Below, one piece after another: positions 19,040 to 28,614 of a stretch of 64,000 nucleotides of DNA. A model generated the notes under the pieces. The model made no database searches. It saw only the letters and a list, made by a program, of their open reading frames with translations, and was not told the DNA's origin. The position numbers were made by a program, and so were the translations under genes. The number at the start of each line of letters is the position of its first letter. Positions within the stretch are counted from its first letter, which is position 1. Origin of the DNA: JAGVSR01 sp963750715 (GTDB lineage: Bacteria; Pseudomonadota; Alphaproteobacteria; Rhizobiales; Hyphomicrobiaceae); assembly GCA_963750715.1 (NCBI GenBank), contig CAVVRP010000013.1:121124-185123 (forward strand), in the 5' to 3' direction.

Positions 19040-20115
19040 CACGGGCCGCAGCCGCATTGCATGCGCTGACGAGTACTCTTCGCGGAGTGTCGACGGATGC
19101 CGCTGACTGGACTGAGGTGCTCGAACTAGCGAATAGAACTTGGCTTAGCCCGGCATTGTATTGTTCCCTCGTCAGCTCGGAACGGCTTGGCGAGCTGCCG
19201 GGGGACGTTCGCGACTATCTTTCCTTCATTCACGCGCGAAACCGTGATCGCAACCTGCGCCTTCGAAATCAGCTGCTGGAAGCGATTTCGGCACTGAACG
19301 GTGTCGGGATCCGCCCGATTCTGCTGAAGGGGGCTGTCGGCCTGTTTACCTCTCCCGACGCGAAGATCGGCAGCCGTTTGATGAGCGATATCGATATGGG
19401 AGTTCAACCATCCGAGTTTGAGGCTGCGCGATCTTGCTTACTCAAGCTCGGGTACGAAGTTGTCGACGGCGACCGCGGAATGGGGCGGCCGGGTGACGCG
19501 GCCATGCTCGAACTGCGCCCGCATGTGTTTGAGCCCGCGGTCCTGACAGGTGGGCCGCCAAATTTGCATCCCAGACTTATCGCGTCCGGAACAGCAAGGG
19601 CATGGGTCCCCTCGCCGACCTGTCAAGCGTTACACATGATCAGGCATGACATGCTCAAAGAAGGCGATTACTGGCGCGGGCGGATCGACTTGCGGCATCT
19701 TCATGATCTCGCGCAACTTGCGGGCACGGACGAGGGTGTCGACTGGAAATGCCTGCGAGACACCATGCCGCGCAACCCCGAACGGAATGCGCTCGAAACA
19801 CAGCTGCTGACCCTGAAGGTGCTCTTCGGAATCGAAAATTCCGCCAATGGACTGTCACCGTCCGATGGCACTCTTGCAGTGCTGGAGACGGATGATGGTC
19901 GCGACGCACCCTGTCGCTGGCTGGCCCCTACGCCTTGCGGGAAACTTGGTTTGGGGCTGGAAACGAATGCTTGCGGCCGATGGTCTCCATGGGCGCGGGG
20001 CATTGTACTTCGCACTGCGCGCAAGGCGTATTCTGACGGAAACCAGCACGGGAGCAAAAGTCTAATCCGCACGGCAAAGGTATCTACTCCGAGGCGAGTA
20101 GCTCCAACTAGGTAG
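19036..20115 (+). CDS. PF14907-type nucleotidyltransferase (probable frameshift near C-terminus)
   Basis: The nucleotidyltransferase core is visible: PILLKGAVGLF, GSRLMSDIDMGV (the GS...DxD metal site), LGYEVVD, LHPRLI and HMIRHDML. It is translationally coupled to the PqqD-kinase gene and has aggagg 9 bases before the ATG. From about 19860 the listed frame becomes unlike the family, whereas frame +2 reads WRRMMVATHPVAGWPLRLA and WGWKRMLAADGLHGRGALYF up to 20065. A one-base indel near 19855-19890 is therefore likely and the true end is probably 20065. It acts with the kinase on an unknown substrate. Confidence 0.8.
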   Translation: MTRAAAALHALTSTLRGVSTDAADWTEVLELANRTWLSPALYCSLVSSERLGELPGDVRDYLSFIHARNRDRNLRLRNQLLEAISALNGVGIRPILLKGAVGLFTSPDAKIGSRLMSDIDMGVQPSEFEAARSCLLKLGYEVVDGDRGMGRPGDAAMLELRPHVFEPAVLTGGPPNLHPRLIASGTARAWVPSPTCQALHMIRHDMLKEGDYWRGRIDLRHLHDLAQLAGTDEGVDWKCLRDTMPRNPERNALETQLLTLKVLFGIENSANGLSPSDGTLAVLETDDGRDAPCRWLAPTPCGKLGLGLETNACGRWSPWARGIVLRTARKAYSDGNQHGSKSLIRTAKVSTPRRVAPTR

Positions 20116-20201
20116 TCCTCTAGACCTCATGCGCCATTAGAACCGCAAAGGATTCTGGTAGGGTTTTTGGATCATGAAACCCACTTTTCAACGAGGGTAC
20201 A

Positions 20202-20453
20202 ATGACAGATCAGCCGCAGGCCCCGGGAGAACAAGACCGACGTGAGTTTCTCAAGAAATGCGGTCGGTTTGCCGTGATCACGCCTCCCGCCATCACATTG
20301 CTTCTTTCAACGTCGCTGTCGTCAGACGCACTCGCAAAGTCGGGCGGGCGCGAGGGGCACGCTGGGAAAGAAGGATGGCGCAGAAAAGGACACGCGCACG
20401 GCAAGCACGGCCACTTCTGGTCAAGGTGGAATCCAGGACGACGACGTCACTGA
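20202..20453 (+). CDS. Small twin-arginine-leader-like peptide of the HprK/nucleotidyltransferase cassette
   Basis: Eighty-three residues. The N-terminus has DRREFLKKCGRFAVITPPA followed by a hydrophobic ITLLLSTSLSSDALAKSGG segment, resembling a Tat-like signal with an AxA-type cleavage region. The mature part is short and rich in Gly, His, Lys and Arg. After about 20419 another frame gives an acidic ending (GIQDDDVTDDGASRFP), so a frameshift in the tail is possible. It follows the kinase and nucleotidyltransferase genes on the same strand. It could be a substrate or precursor of that cassette or an exported accessory peptide. Confidence 0.65.
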   Translation: MTDQPQAPGEQDRREFLKKCGRFAVITPPAITLLLSTSLSSDALAKSGGREGHAGKEGWRRKGHAHGKHGHFWSRWNPGRRRH

Positions 20454-20745
20454 CGATGGCGCCAGCCGCTTTCCCTGAGTGCTTCTGGCCGCCACTGGAG
20501 CCCCATGGTCTTTCCGCCTTCCTAAGTCGCCGTTTCAGGTCCATGAGCGATTGGTCGTTCTCCTCCATTTAGGACGCGGTGGGCCGCGCCACCTGGATGC
20601 AGGCTGCCTGTCGACAAGCATCTCCCGGGCGCACGCCCTGAACGCGAAGCCACCGCGGCTCTGCGAGGAGCCGATGAAACAAGCTCCGTCTTCATCACAG
20701 GCTCGAGACAATGTAGAATTTGAGCGTGGTTAAAAGGCCGTTTTT

Positions 20746-21106
20746 ATGAGTGTGCGGCGTATCCTGGGCTGCGGTTTTCTGATTGCGGCTTTCATCGCAC
20801 TTTTCTTCGATTCGAAATATAGCCCTAGCAGCCAGACCGGTCTGACCAGTCTGACCAGGACGACTTCTCGGCGAGGTTTGGGCAACAACGCATCCTGCAA
20901 GCCTTGACGTTATTCGCGAGGCGGTTGAGACGTACCTGTCGTCGCGGCTTTGGGACCCCGGGATCACGACAATGCTGCGAATGCCGGTGTGGCTGTTGTT
21001 CGGGCTGATCGGTTTTTTGCTGTCCTGGGCCGGCGCATCTCGGACGCAATGCGGCGTCATCCACAGCAACCGGTCCCGATGCGCCGAAGTCGACGCCGCA
21101 GCTTAA
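20746..21106 (+). CDS. Small two-helix membrane protein (frameshifted)
   Basis: The first frame gives MSVRRILGCGFLIAAFIALF and stops at 20907. After a one-base shift near 20890-20910 the sequence continues in frame +2 with REAVETYLSSRLWDPGITTM and MPVWLLFGLIGFLLSWAG. I recall alphaproteobacterial small proteins of this layout, with an N-terminal helix, a LWDPGI motif and a C-terminal helix. The real end is probably near 21040-21106. It sits just before the T1SS ATPase gene, which suggests co-transcription. Function unknown. Confidence 0.6.
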
Positions 21107-22854
21107 ATCAACGCGTCCGGGAGCCTCGCCGCGCTCCGAGCTGAAGGCGGCGCTGACCTCATGTCGAGGCGCATTCCTCGGCATCGGGCTGTTCAGCGGC
21201 ATGATCAATATCCTAATGCTGACCGGCTCGTTCTTCATGCTGGAGATCTACGACCGCGTGCTGCCGAGCCGCAGCGTGCCGACGCTCGTTGGTCTCGCCT
21301 TCTTGGCAGGCGGTCTGTTTGTAGCGCAAGGCGTTCTCGACCTGATCCGAGGGCGTCTTCAAATTCGGATCGGCGCGTCACTTGACGAGGCCCTGAGCGC
21401 GAGGGTGTACGAGGTAATTGTGCGCCTGCCGCTCAAGACGGGCAATCGCAGTGACGGGAACCAACCGCTTCGCGATCTGGACGCGATCCGGTCGTTCCTT
21501 TCGGGGCTGGGTCCGACCGCCCTGTTTGATATGCCCTGGATGCCGCTTTACCTCGGCATCATTTTCGCCTTCCATCCTATACTCGGGTTCACCGCTCTGG
21601 GCGGGGCCATCATCCTGGTCATCCTGACAATTCTGACCGAAGTATTGATCCGTGAGCCGACAAAGGCGGCCACCGGGGTGTCGATGATTCGCAACGGTCT
21701 CGCCGAAACCAGCCGGCGCAACGCCGAGGTGCTGATGGCCATGGGCATGGCTGACCGGATGGAGACCCGGTGGAGCGAGGCTAATCAGAGCTACCTGGCG
21801 AGCAAGCAGCGCGTGAGCGACGTAGCCGGCGGCCTCGGGGCGTTCTCCAAGGTCCTGCGCATGATGCTGCAATCGGCCATGCTCGGGATCGGCGCCTATC
21901 TGGTGATCCATCAAGAGGCGACGGCGGGCATCATCATTGCCGGCTCCATCCTGACCGCCAGGGCGCTCGCTCCCGTCGACCTTGCCATTGCAAACTGGCA
22001 AGGATTTGTCGCCGCGCGGCAGGCATGGCAGCGGCTTAACAAGCTGCTGACTCTCCTGCCCGCGCAAAATGCGCCCATGCAGTTGCCGGTTCCCAAGAAC
22101 AGGATATCGCTCGAAGGCGTGTGCGCTACCCCACCAGGTGACACGAGGGTTGTCGTGCAGGACGTCAGCCTTGACCTGCGGAGCGGCCAGGGGGTCGGCG
22201 TTATCGGACCGAGCGCATCGGGCAAAACCTCTCTGGCGCGGATGCTGGTTGGCGTGTGGCAACCCGTGCGCGGGAAAATCCGCACTCGATGGTGCATCCC
22301 TCGACCAGTGGTCCTCAGAATCGCGGGGCCGTTATGTTGGCTACCTGCCCCAGGACGTCGAGCTGTTTGCGGGCACGGTTGCTCAGAACATTGCCCGGTT
22401 TGATCCTGACGCAGACCCCAAAGCTATTCTTGCGGCGGCCGAAGCTGCCGGCGTGCACGACATCGTCGTCAATCTGCGCGACGGCTACGAGACCCAGATC
22501 GGAGAGCAGGGATCGGCCCTGTCGGCCGGACAGCAGCAGCGCATTGCACTGGCACGAGCTCTTTACGGGGATCCGTTCCTGGTGGTGTTGGATGAGCCGA
22601 ACTCAAATCTCGATGCGGAGGGCGAGGCGGCCCTGACCCAGGCCATCCTCGGTATCCGGGCACGCGGGGGTATCGTTGTTGTCATTGCGCACCGCACAAG
22701 CGCCATCGCTGGGGTCGATCACCTCTTGGTCCTGGCCCAGGGGCGCGCCCAGGCTTTCGGACCCAAGGACGAGGTGCTGTCCAAGCTCGTCCGTCCTTCT
22801 CCTCCGGCTCCGCTCAAAGTTGTTCCTGATGCTCAACAAGGAACCGCATCATGA
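21049..22854 (+). CDS. Type I secretion ABC transporter (PrtD/PrsD-like), frameshifted
   Basis: Inner-membrane exporter ATPase. The membrane domain runs from about 21160 (LTGSFFMLEIYDRVLPSRSV, MPWMPLYLGIIFAFHP, RNAEVLMAMGM). The ATPase has GPSASGKTSLA (Walker A), LSAGQQQRIALARAL (signature), VVLDEPNSNLD (Walker B) and IAHRTS. The first frame runs into wrong sequence after GKIR at about 22285 and the family sequence resumes one base out (LDGASLDQWS, YLPQDVELFAGTV). The frame is open upstream of 21201 (STPQLKSTRPGASPRSELKA) without a start; an ATG at 21049 would fit after another indel. It overlaps the HlyD-type gene by four bases. Confidence 0.85.
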
Positions 22855-24164
22855 TGGCCCAGCCGAGCACACGAACACGCCAGTCGATCCGCCGCCACCT
22901 GCGAGCAGGCGCGGCCCTCGTTGTGCTCCTCGCCGGAGGTGTGGGTGGCTGGGCAGCGACAACGGAGATTTCTGGGGCGGTCATTGCGCCCGGGGCGCTG
23001 GTGGTCGACTCCAATGTCAAGAAGGTGCAGCACCCGACTGGCGGAATTGTTGGTGAGCTGCACGTGCGCGACGGCGACCGGGTCAAGGCCGGCGACATCC
23101 TCGTGCGCCTCGATGACACCGTCACTCGGGCAAATCTGGCGATCGTCACGAAGGGGCTCGATGAACTGACGGCGCGCAAGGCGCGTTTGGAGGCCGAGCG
23201 AGATGGACAGCAGGACCTGACCTTCCCCCACGAACTTCTCCAGCGCTCAAGCGATCCCCAAGTGGCTCACGTCATGGAGGGGGAGAGCAAGCTGTTCGAG
23301 CTTCGCCGCTCAGCACGGATGGGGCAGAAGGCCCAGCTTCGCCAACGCATAGACCAGCTCGGCGAACTGACGACGGGTCTGATGCTGCAGGAGCGCGCCA
23401 AGGCTCAGGAGATCGTCTTGATCCAACGCGAGCTGCAAGGTGCGCAGAAGCTGTGGGAACAAAACCTCATGCCGATCTCCAAACTGACTTCGCTGGAACG
23501 CGAGGCGACGCGGGTCGAAGGCGAGCGCGGTCAGCTGGTCGCTTCCATTGCGCAGTCGAAGGAGAAGACCTCGGAGACGGAGCTACAGATCATCCAGATT
23601 GACAGAGACCTTGCCAGTGAGGTTGGCAAGGACCTGCGCGAAGCCGAAGGTAAGATCGGCGAACTCGTCGAGCGCAAAGTCTCCGCCGAGGACCTGCTGA
23701 AGCGCATTGACATCCGCGCTCCGCAGGATGGTACGGTGCATCAGTTGACTGTCCATACTGTGGGCGGTGTGATAGCCGCTAGCGGCGAGGCGATCATGCT
23801 CATCGTCCCGGATGGCGATAGCCTCGCCGTTGAAGCGAAGGTCGCGCCCCAGGACATTGACCAGCTGCGGCTTGGTCATAAGGCCGTGTTGCGCTTCTCA
23901 GCCTTCAACCAACGGACCACACCCGAAATCAATGGCAAAGTCAGCCGGATCTCTGCCGATGTTACAACCGATCAGCGCACCGGCCTGAGCTATTACACCA
24001 TCAGGATTGCCCTCACGCCTGAGGAGATTGCCCGTCTCGGTAACGTCAAGCTCGTGCCCGGCATGCCGGTCGAGGCCTTCATCCAAACGGGCGATCGCAA
24101 TGTGCTGTCGTATCTTGTGAAACCTCTTCACGATCAAATTACGCGGGCGTTCCGCGAGAAATGA
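22851..24164 (+). CDS. HlyD-family T1SS membrane fusion protein (PrtE/PrsE-like)
   Basis: A 437-residue periplasmic adaptor of the second T1SS. It has an N-terminal helix (AGAALVVLLAGGVGGWAATT), a first lipoyl half (GGIVGELHVRDGDRVKAGD), a long coiled coil (about residues 100-280), a second half (APQDGTVHQLTVHTVGGVI) and a C-terminal beta barrel ending NVLSYLVKPLHDQITRAFRE. It is intact over its full length and translationally coupled to the ATPase gene. The TolC-type outer-membrane channel is not in the window. Confidence 0.93.
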   Translation: MMAQPSTRTRQSIRRHLRAGAALVVLLAGGVGGWAATTEISGAVIAPGALVVDSNVKKVQHPTGGIVGELHVRDGDRVKAGDILVRLDDTVTRANLAIVTKGLDELTARKARLEAERDGQQDLTFPHELLQRSSDPQVAHVMEGESKLFELRRSARMGQKAQLRQRIDQLGELTTGLMLQERAKAQEIVLIQRELQGAQKLWEQNLMPISKLTSLEREATRVEGERGQLVASIAQSKEKTSETELQIIQIDRDLASEVGKDLREAEGKIGELVERKVSAEDLLKRIDIRAPQDGTVHQLTVHTVGGVIAASGEAIMLIVPDGDSLAVEAKVAPQDIDQLRLGHKAVLRFSAFNQRTTPEINGKVSRISADVTTDQRTGLSYYTIRIALTPEEIARLGNVKLVPGMPVEAFIQTGDRNVLSYLVKPLHDQITRAFREK

Positions 24165-24210
24165 CCGGGCAGCAACGTCCTGCGCGGTGCCGGACTGATG
24201 ATGTAGCGAG

Positions 24211-24954
24211 TTATGAGGCCCCCGGCACGGGTTCAGCCGTGCTGGGTGTAAATGTCCCAACGATTTCCTTACCGTCTTTTCCCTTGGCCCGTATCTTGAG
24301 CGGCCGTCCCTGGAGCGTCGTGTCTTGCAGCTTTTTCAGCATCGGATTGATCAGGCGCTGATCCCCGGCCACTGCGACCAACCACGCGATGTGACCGCCT
24401 TTCCATTCATTCGCTGCCAGCCGGAACGGCTGATCGAGGTTCTGTGACAGTCGCCGATCGACATCCTCTGACACGCTTGCCCAAAGGGCCATAGCCACGG
24501 GCACGACGGAGCCATTTGCTTTGGATTGCGCCTCGGCCACCAGAAATTGACCCGTCATCACGGCGGGGACCACCAGGGCTTCAACGTCAGCAAGTGAAAG
24601 TGCACGGAATTGCTGACTTCGCATCAGAACGCTGACAATCTCGCCAAAGGACATCAATTGCATCTTCGATGCCGCCGCCCGCTTCTGGAGTTCCGTCGCG
24701 CTCAACTCCTCCTGTGCTTGAGCTGCGGCCTGAGCTATTGAAGACAGTTGCCCCGACAGTCCGTGACCTGAAGGGATATGCGCAGCACCATCAGGCGTCG
24801 ACTCGCCACTCACGCGCGCGCCGGCGGCAAACTGTAGCGCCGCGGAGGCGTATGTGGGACCTGCGGATTGGGAGGCTGCCCCATTTGCCCTGGCTGTCTC
24901 AGCTTTCGCACCCGCAGTCTTGCCGTCGTCGGATTTCTTTGACCAAAAAGCCAT
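24211..24954 (-). CDS. HlyC-like toxin-activating lysine-acyltransferase homologue
   Basis: A 247-residue protein. Residues about 95-220 resemble the HlyC/RTX-activating acyltransferase family: EIVSVLMRSQQFRALSLADV, PAVMTGQFLVAEAQS, ALWASVSEDVDRRL, EWKGGHIAWLV and GRPLKIRAKGKDGK. The N-terminal third is low-complexity and Ala-rich. The family normally has a catalytic His in the first motif (for example RH...LADL) and an Asp in SGD; here the positions read RA and GGH. It converges on the second T1SS operon, consistent with a role in modifying or escorting an exported protein, but classical acyl transfer is doubtful. Confidence 0.72.
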   Translation of the reverse strand: MAFWSKKSDDGKTAGAKAETARANGAASQSAGPTYASAALQFAAGARVSGESTPDGAAHIPSGHGLSGQLSSIAQAAAQAQEELSATELQKRAAASKMQLMSFGEIVSVLMRSQQFRALSLADVEALVVPAVMTGQFLVAEAQSKANGSVVPVAMALWASVSEDVDRRLSQNLDQPFRLAANEWKGGHIAWLVAVAGDQRLINPMLKKLQDTTLQGRPLKIRAKGKDGKEIVGTFTPSTAEPVPGAS

Positions 24955-25586
24955 GGCGCACCTCCCTGTATTATCTCGGGCATTGGGTAAATAGACCTTA
25001 CGCTATGAGCAGAGCAGTGGCTTTTGATTTTCTCGGGGGACCAAGATTCCTGGGGTGCGTGCTTCAGCCGCTTGACCATCGCAGCTATTCGATGCATCGC
25101 ACCCAGTAGGCGGCTAATTGGGGATGGACCCGTCGTAGGTGGAACGGAACTGTGAGTTCCGACAATGACCCGCAGTCGCCAAACACAGGTACGCTCGCGG
25201 CCGTACGGATTATTCGAGGCGCGGGTCACCGTCCGCTCACTATCACACGAAAAGGCGAATATCGAAGCGAGTACTCAAGATCAGACCACACAGGCGTGCC
25301 ACCATTAAAATTAATTTAAAGCCGCTCCTATCGAAAATCGGCACTCGCGTTTGCATTCTCTCAAGACTTTTCCTGTTATATATATTGCGACTGTCGGGGA
25401 AACCTGTTTCGCGTACCCCGGTGTCGCGCACGCGGTTGAACGCCTTGAACCGATGGGGTTCGCGTTCCACCGCGTTTTGCGCTGCGGGCAGCCGGACGCT
25501 GCACCATCCTCCGGCTGCGTTATCCGTTAGCGACCCAATCGCCGATGAGGTAACAGGCGAACCTTCCCTGCCTGGGATCGACTGCG
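24955..25586. other. Intergenic boundary between accessory and core regions
   Basis: About 630 bases without a recognisable gene. An AT-rich stretch (about 25300-25390) contains ttaatttaaa and tatatatt. A 123-codon minus-strand frame (25243-25614) overlaps the next gene's start and shows no family features. This is where gene content switches from polysaccharide/secretion functions to metabolic genes. Confidence 0.4.
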
Positions 25587-26411
25587 ATGCCTCGATTTGC
25601 TGCCAATCTGTCACTGATGTTCAACGAGGTTCCGTTCATGGAACGGTTCGAGGCGGCGGCGCACGCGGGCTTTACCGGCGCCGAGTATCTGTTTCCCTAT
25701 GAACATGATGCCGCCGACATTGCTGATCGCCTCAAGGCCCATCGCCTGACGCAGGTGATGTTCAACCTGCCGCCCGGCGACTGGGCAGCGGGTGAACGCG
25801 GCATTGCGATACTGCCCGAACGCAAGGACGAATTCCGCGACGGCGTCACCCGAGCCGCCGCCTACGCGACGGCGCTCGGCTGCAAGCAGATCCATTGCCT
25901 CGCCGGCATCGCTCCGGAAAGCACCGACCACGCCGAACTCAGGGCGACGTATCTGGAAAATCTGCGCCACGCTTGCGTCGTGGCCGCCCCACTCGGCATC
26001 CGCGTGTTGATTGAACCGATTAACACACGCGACATCCCAGGCTACTTCCTGACCCGCACTCGTCAGGCGCTCGACATTATGGCTGAAGCCGGCGCGGACA
26101 ATCTCGATCTGCAATACGACGCCTATCATATGCAGATCATGGAGGGCGATCTGGCGCGGACGATCGAGGCCAATATGGCGTGCATCGGCCATATCCAGAT
26201 TGCCGGCAATCCCGGCCGCAACGAGCCGGATACGGGCGAGGTCGACTTTGCCTTCTTGTTCCGGCATCTCGACCGGATCGGCTATTCTGGATGGGTCGGA
26301 TGCGAATACCGACCGCGCACCACGACGGCTGAAGGGCTAGGCTGGTTCGATGCGTGGAAGACAACGGCGCGCCGATATTCGGCCCCTGACGGATGCAGCT
26401 ACAGCGGTTAA
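25587..26411 (+). CDS. hyi: Hydroxypyruvate isomerase
   Basis: Interconverts hydroxypyruvate and tartronate semialdehyde in glyoxylate metabolism. The 274-residue TIM-barrel follows the Hyi pattern: MPRFAANLSLMFNEVPFMER, GFTGAEYLFPYEHD, VMFNLPPGDWAAGERGIA, VLIEPINTRDIPGYFL, LQYDAYHMQIMEGDL, HIQIAGNPGRNEPD and GWVGCEYRP. Glutamates in EPIN and CEYRP and His in AYHMQ and GHIQIA match the metal-site residues of the xylose-isomerase-like superfamily. Its usual partners gcl and glxR are not adjacent; the next gene is ubiB. Confidence 0.93.
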   Translation: MPRFAANLSLMFNEVPFMERFEAAAHAGFTGAEYLFPYEHDAADIADRLKAHRLTQVMFNLPPGDWAAGERGIAILPERKDEFRDGVTRAAAYATALGCKQIHCLAGIAPESTDHAELRATYLENLRHACVVAAPLGIRVLIEPINTRDIPGYFLTRTRQALDIMAEAGADNLDLQYDAYHMQIMEGDLARTIEANMACIGHIQIAGNPGRNEPDTGEVDFAFLFRHLDRIGYSGWVGCEYRPRTTTAEGLGWFDAWKTTARRYSAPDGCSYSG

Positions 26412-26492
26412 TGGCCGCGACGCAGTTTTCCAGCAAGCATCGCCCGCGACTTCGCTTGTCATATTCCCACAGTGCAAGTACCGCTTCTGCCG

Positions 26493-28112
26493 ATGAGCAA
26501 AGCTTTGATCAACTCGCTGCGGCTCGCCAAGGCCGGCATCGTACTTGCTGGGCACAGCATCCGCTTCGTGCCGGCCGGGCAGAAGGTGCCGTTCGTCCTG
26601 ACGCTGGCGCGCGCCGCGACATGGCCGATCCGCGTGCTTGCCTGGCCGTTCAACGCCGGCAAGCCGAAAGAAACGCGGTTGACCCGCGCCTTGGCATCGC
26701 TCGGTCCGAGCTACATCAAGCTCGGCCAGTTCCTCGCCACCCGTGCCGACGTCATCGGGTCTGAACTCGCGTCTGACCTTTCGCATCTGCAGGACCGGCT
26801 GCCGCCGTTTCCGATGGACGAGGCGCGCCGCGCCGTCGAGGACGCCCTCGGCGGCAAGCTCGAGGATCACTTTGCCGAATTCGGACCGCCAGTCGCGGCG
26901 GCCTCGATCTCGCAGGTACACAAGGCCGTGGTGATCGACCGGTCGGGCGCAAGAAAAACCGTGGCCGTCAAGATCCTGCGTCCCAATGTCGAGAAGCGTT
27001 TCCGCCGCGATCTTGAGAGTTATTTTTTCGCCGCCGAACTGATGGAGCGCTTTCACGAACCGTCGCGGCGACTGCGGCCCGTCGCCGTGGTAGAGAACCT
27101 GGAGCGCACCACCGAGCTCGAGATGGATCTGCGGCTGGAAGCTGCGGCCATTTCCGAGATGAACGACAACATCAAGGCGGCAGCCGACGGCGAAGCCGCC
27201 ATGTTCCGCGTGCCCGATGTCGACTGGCGCCGCACCGCCAAGAGAGTTCTGACCACGGAATGGATCGATGGTGTGCCGATATCGGACCAGAAGTCGATCC
27301 GCGCCCAGGGCCACAACTTCAAGGAGCTCGGCTCCATCGTCCTCCAATCCTTCCTTACCCATGCGATGCGCGACGGCTTCTTCCACGCCGACATGCATCA
27401 GGGCAACTTGTTCGTCGACCGCGACGGCCGCATCGTTGCCGTCGATTTCGGCATCATGGGACGGCTCGGCCCGCGCGAGCGCCGCTTTCTCGCCGAGATC
27501 CTCCACGGCCTCATCACGCGCGATTACAAACGCGCCGCTGAAATCCACTTCTGGGCCGGCTACGTGCCGCCGCATCATCCCGTCGAAGTTTTCGCCCAGG
27601 CCCTGCGCGCCATTGGAGAACCGCTGCACGGCAAAACGGCCGAAGAGATCTCGATGGCCGACCTGCTCGGTCAGCTGTTCGCCTACACGGAAGTCTTCGA
27701 CATGAAGACGCGGCCGGAGCTGATCCTGCTGCAGAAGAGCATGGTGGTCGTGGAAGGCGTCGCGCGCCAGCTCGATCCCGCCCTCAATCTATTCACTGCG
27801 GCAGAACCCGTTGCAAAGTCATGGATGGAAGACAATCTCGGTGCGGCGGGACGACTGCGCGAGGCGGGTGAAGGCGCGGGCACGGTCGCCAAGATGCTCG
27901 CCGATGTTCCAAATCTGCTGACACAGGCAGAGGGCATCTTTAGATCGCTCGCGGAGATGGCCCAGTCGGGCATCCGCCTCGATCAGGAAACCGTAGCAGA
28001 AATTGCTCGTCTTGAGGCCCGAAACGGCCGCAGCCGCACCCTGGCGCTGTGGCTTGGTGCGCTGGCACTCGCCGCGCTGGCGCTGCATCAGCTTGGCTGG
28101 ATCGGCGGGTAG
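26493..28112 (+). CDS. ubiB: UbiB/ABC1-family atypical kinase of ubiquinone biosynthesis
   Basis: About 539 residues. The ABC1 signature KxGQ is seen in SYIKLGQFLATRADV, followed by the A-rich loop VAAASISQVHKA, VAVKILRPNV, and the catalytic FFHADMHQGNLFVD and IVAVDFGIMG. Two hydrophobic helices near the end (LALWLGALALAALALHQLGW) anchor it in the inner membrane. It supports ubiquinone biosynthesis as an ATPase of the Ubi complex. ATG 26493 is chosen over GTG 26472 because it gives the usual alphaproteobacterial N-terminus. ubiE, a frequent neighbour, is not next to it here. Confidence 0.93.
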   Translation: MSKALINSLRLAKAGIVLAGHSIRFVPAGQKVPFVLTLARAATWPIRVLAWPFNAGKPKETRLTRALASLGPSYIKLGQFLATRADVIGSELASDLSHLQDRLPPFPMDEARRAVEDALGGKLEDHFAEFGPPVAAASISQVHKAVVIDRSGARKTVAVKILRPNVEKRFRRDLESYFFAAELMERFHEPSRRLRPVAVVENLERTTELEMDLRLEAAAISEMNDNIKAAADGEAAMFRVPDVDWRRTAKRVLTTEWIDGVPISDQKSIRAQGHNFKELGSIVLQSFLTHAMRDGFFHADMHQGNLFVDRDGRIVAVDFGIMGRLGPRERRFLAEILHGLITRDYKRAAEIHFWAGYVPPHHPVEVFAQALRAIGEPLHGKTAEEISMADLLGQLFAYTEVFDMKTRPELILLQKSMVVVEGVARQLDPALNLFTAAEPVAKSWMEDNLGAAGRLREAGEGAGTVAKMLADVPNLLTQAEGIFRSLAEMAQSGIRLDQETVAEIARLEARNGRSRTLALWLGALALAALALHQLGWIGG

Positions 28113-28184
28113 TCTCTTCACAGATTTCGATCGAGGCATTATGTCCGGTCCTGATAGGCCCTTGGCGTGAACCACACCGGACCG

Positions 28185-28583
28185 ATGACCATGAAGCTCA
28201 TACCAGCCGCGCTCGCTGTCATGATGATTCTGACGCCGCAAAATCCGGCGGCAGCAGCGAGCTACTCGCTCTCAGGCGTCGAGTGGCAGCTCGTCAAGGT
28301 GCAGGGCGTGGCGATCGATGCCAGCGGAACGATCAAGTTCGAGGACGACCGCATGGCGGCAACGTCCGGATGCAACAACTTCTGGGCACCTTTCCAACTC
28401 GACGGCGAAACGGGCCTCGATGTCGGTCCACCACAAAGCGCGCGCGTTTATTGTCCTGGCCGGTCGAGCATGGAGCGCGCATATTTCGCGGCCCTCGAGA
28501 TGGTGACCAGCTACGTCATCGAAGGGACGACATTGAAGCTGCAGCTCGGCGACGGCAATGTGTACCTCGAATTCGTGAAGTAG
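28185..28583 (+). CDS. META domain protein (HslJ-like), exported
   Basis: About 132 residues with a signal peptide (KLIPAALAVMMILTPQNPAA-type). The META fold shows SLSGVEWQLVKVQG, ATSGCNNFWAPFQLDGE and SMERAYFAALEMV. The conserved GCN and MxxExxY-like positions fit the DUF306/META family of periplasmic proteins. GTG 28167 is an alternative upstream start; ATG 28185 or 28191 fits a normal signal peptide better. A paralogue follows 31 bases later. No enzymatic role is established for the family. Confidence 0.82.
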   Translation: MTMKLIPAALAVMMILTPQNPAAAASYSLSGVEWQLVKVQGVAIDASGTIKFEDDRMAATSGCNNFWAPFQLDGETGLDVGPPQSARVYCPGRSSMERAYFAALEMVTSYVIEGTTLKLQLGDGNVYLEFVK

Positions 28584-28614
28584 ATAGCCGCCTGACGGTA
28601 CAGAGGAGACGACC

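Noticed and set aside
26337..27629. 430-codon minus-strand frame
   Set aside because: Antisense of ubiB; no family motif and His/Arg-rich composition.
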